From assembly GCA_039188505.1 (NCBI GenBank), contig JBCCZC010000310.1, positions 1 to 6,959 of the forward strand: a stretch of 6,959 bases of DNA, written 5' to 3'. This document shows positions 5,539 through 6,959 of this stretch, one piece after another. Position 1 is the stretch's first letter. Each line of letters starts with the position of its first letter. A program made the translations under genes and the position numbers. This DNA is from JBCCZC01 sp039188505 (GTDB lineage Bacteria > Pseudomonadota > Gammaproteobacteria > Xanthomonadales > SZUA-38). The notes under the pieces were generated by a model. The model searched no databases, was not told the origin of the DNA, and worked only from the letters and a program-made list of their open reading frames with translations.

Positions 5539-6569
5539 GCCGTTGCCTCCGGCGCCCACCACAGCACTTCGGTCACAACGCCCAGGGCCACCACGAGGAT
5601 CCAGACGATCGTGATCGGGATGAACACCTTCCAGCCCAGCCGCATGATCTGGTCATAGCGGTAGCGCGGGAACGTGGCGCGGAACCACAGATAGAGGAAC
5701 AGGAAGAAGCATGTCTTCAGGAGGAACCAGACGATACTGTTGGCTGCAAGGAAGGTCCCCGCCAGCCCCGGCACGCCCTCGAACGGCGATAGCCAGCCGC
5801 CCATGAACATGATCGCTGCAAGCGCCGAGATCATGATCATGTTGGCGTACTCGCCGAGGAAGAACAGCGAGAAGGCCGCACCCGAGTATTCCACGTGGAA
5901 ACCGGCCACGATCTCCGATTCGCCCTCGGCGACGTCGAAGGGTGCGCGGTTGGTCTCGGCAACGCCCGAGATGAAGTAGATGATGAACAGCGGCAGCAGC
6001 GGCAGCCAGAACCAGTTGAGCACGCCGCCGCTCTGCGACCGGACGATCTCCGTCAGGTTCAGGCTGCCAGCGGCGATGAGCACGCCGACCAGCGCGAAAC
6101 CCATGGCGATCTCGTACGACACGATCTGCGCGGCCGACCGCAGCGCGCCCAGGAAGGCGTACTTCGAGTTCGACGCCCAGCCCGCGATGATCACGCCGTA
6201 CACGCCCAGCGACGTCATGGCGAGGATGTACAGCAGGCCCGCGTCGATCTGCGCCAGCGCCAACCCGTCGTCGAAGGGGACGACGGCCCACGCCGCCAGT
6301 GCCGGAACCAGCGTCAGGAGCGGTGCGAGCAGGAACAGGAAGCGGTTGGCGTTCGTCGGAACGATGACCTCCTTGAGGAGGAGCTTGATCACGTCCGCGA
6401 AGGGCTGGAACAGCCCCCAGGGCCCCACGCGGTTCGGCCCCATGCGCACCTGCATGAAGCCGATCACCTTGCGCTCTGCCAGCGTCAGGAACGCCACCGA
6501 CAGGATCAGCGGGACCGTGACCATGAGGATCTTGGCCAGGGTCCAGGCGATGAGGATGACGTCGTCCAT
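5535..6569 (-). CDS. nuoH: NADH-quinone oxidoreductase subunit H, quinone-chamber membrane subunit
   Basis: NuoH (mitochondrial ND1) anchors the peripheral arm and forms the membrane part of the quinone-binding chamber and the start of the proton path. The product has 344 residues, full length. Family signatures are intact: LAERKVIGFMQVRMGPNRVG (~30-49) followed by LFQPFADVIKLLLKE, the GWASNSKYAFLGALRSAAQ segment (~130-148) with SYE around Glu153, and the charged loop AETNRAPFDVAEGESEIVAG (204-223) with Glu205, Asp212, Glu215, Glu217 and Glu219. About eight hydrophobic helices are visible. The ATG (6567-6569) shares one base with the nuoG stop (TGATG), and AGGAAGG (6574-6580) lies four bases upstream. 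The stop overlaps nuoI (ATGA). Confidence 0.98.
   Translation of the reverse strand: MDDVILIAWTLAKILMVTVPLILSVAFLTLAERKVIGFMQVRMGPNRVGPWGLFQPFADVIKLLLKEVIVPTNANRFLFLLAPLLTLVPALAAWAVVPFDDGLALAQIDAGLLYILAMTSLGVYGVIIAGWASNSKYAFLGALRSAAQIVSYEIAMGFALVGVLIAAGSLNLTEIVRSQSGGVLNWFWLPLLPLFIIYFISGVAETNRAPFDVAEGESEIVAGFHVEYSGAAFSLFFLGEYANMIMISALAAIMFMGGWLSPFEGVPGLAGTFLAANSIVWFLLKTCFFLFLYLWFRATFPRYRYDQIMRLGWKVFIPITIVWILVVALGVVTEVLWWAPEATA
5546..5550 (-). promoter_or_regulatory. nuoI ribosome binding site inside nuoH
   Basis: GGAGG on the minus strand, seven bases before ATG 5538, within the last nuoH codons. It supports the 162-residue NuoI start over the eight-residue longer reading. Confidence 0.8.
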
Positions 6570-6959
6570 CAGGCCTTCCTCACCGTCGCGCCTGCCGAAA
6601 CATCGGCGGCGACGTAACCCAGCGGCACGCGAACCGTTTCCGGACCGATCCGATCGTCGATGGCCACGGCGATCGTCAGGGACTGCCCTGCCCCCTCAAT
6701 CGTGACCGAGTCACCGTCCGCAACGCCGAGTTGCTCCGCGACGGCCGACGACATCGACGCTGCCGGTGTACCGCCGTGGGTAGTCTGCTGCAGATGCTCG
6801 GAGCGACGGACCAGTCCGTCGCCGGCGTAGATCGGACGTTCGAAGAGCACTTCGATGCCCTCACCGGGCGCCGGGACGGCCGCCGCTTCACCGCGGGCGT
6901 TGCCTGCGAACGGGTCGGCTTCGGCGATGGCCGCCTGGACCTGGCTGACCTTGGTGTAC
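6569..6959 (-). CDS. nuoG: NADH-quinone oxidoreductase subunit G, C-terminal fragment
   Basis: NuoG is the large peripheral-arm subunit: N-terminal iron-sulfur domains followed by a region related to molybdopterin oxidoreductases. Only the last 129 codons are in the window; the frame is open to the right edge, so this is an edge truncation and not a damaged gene. Visible are an Ala/Pro-rich linker (~residues 12-34 of the fragment), the segment IYAGDGLVRRSEHLQQT, which matches the late part of NuoG, and a small beta-rich C-terminal domain with the pattern LGVADGDSVTIEG...VRVPLGYV, typical of the dinucleotide-binding-like C-terminal domain. The cluster-binding cysteine motifs lie outside the window. 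It stops with TGA, overlapping the nuoH ATG. The identity rests on these motifs plus its position directly before nuoH. Confidence 0.93.
   Translation of the reverse strand, partial: YTKVSQVQAAIAEADPFAGNARGEAAAVPAPGEGIEVLFERPIYAGDGLVRRSEHLQQTTHGGTPAASMSSAVAEQLGVADGDSVTIEGAGQSLTIAVAIDDRIGPETVRVPLGYVAADVSAGATVRKA

Overview
This window is a nearly uninterrupted stretch of a bacterial nuo operon, which encodes the proton-pumping NADH:quinone oxidoreductase (respiratory complex I). All genes lie on the minus strand. Read in the direction of transcription (right to left), the order is nuoG (3' end only), nuoH, nuoI, nuoJ, nuoK, nuoL, nuoM and nuoN (5' end only). The gene order, the high GC content, the strongly GC-biased third codon positions and the NuoI sequence ([20 protein letters not shown]) suit a proteobacterium. 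A gamma- or betaproteobacterium is my best guess, but no marker here settles the class.

Layout. nuoG, nuoH and nuoI are coupled tightly: TGATG at nuoG/nuoH and ATGA at nuoH/nuoI. nuoJ and nuoK also share ATGA. nuoL/nuoM are 11 nt apart and nuoM/nuoN 18 nt apart. Two junctions break this compactness. Between nuoI and nuoJ sits a 243-bp non-coding insert bounded by 20-bp imperfect inverted repeats (19/20), each flanked outside by TA. It looks like a miniature inverted-repeat transposable element (MITE). Between nuoK and nuoL is a 190-bp spacer with a GC-rich hairpin, a short direct repeat and only a doubtful small ORF.

Function. NuoG (with NuoE and NuoF outside the window) and NuoI carry electrons through iron-sulfur clusters toward quinone. 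NuoH forms the membrane side of the quinone chamber. NuoJ and NuoK link it to the antiporter-like subunits NuoL, NuoM and NuoN, which move protons. All complete subunits have family-typical length and the expected charged residues, so the complex looks functional. No promoter or rho-independent terminator is convincing, as expected for the middle of an operon.

Left edge. The first 70-85 bases do not continue NuoN convincingly in any minus-strand frame, although the upstream part is a normal NuoN start. On the plus strand the same bases read as plausible protein sequence. This suggests an assembly chimera at a contig end or a real rearrangement breakpoint.

The main novelty is the nuoI-nuoJ insert. 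If the flanking TA is a target duplication, its removal restores a compact junction (TAGGCCATG). The insert would then have kept the nuoI stop codon intact and placed its own terminal repeat directly in front of nuoJ.
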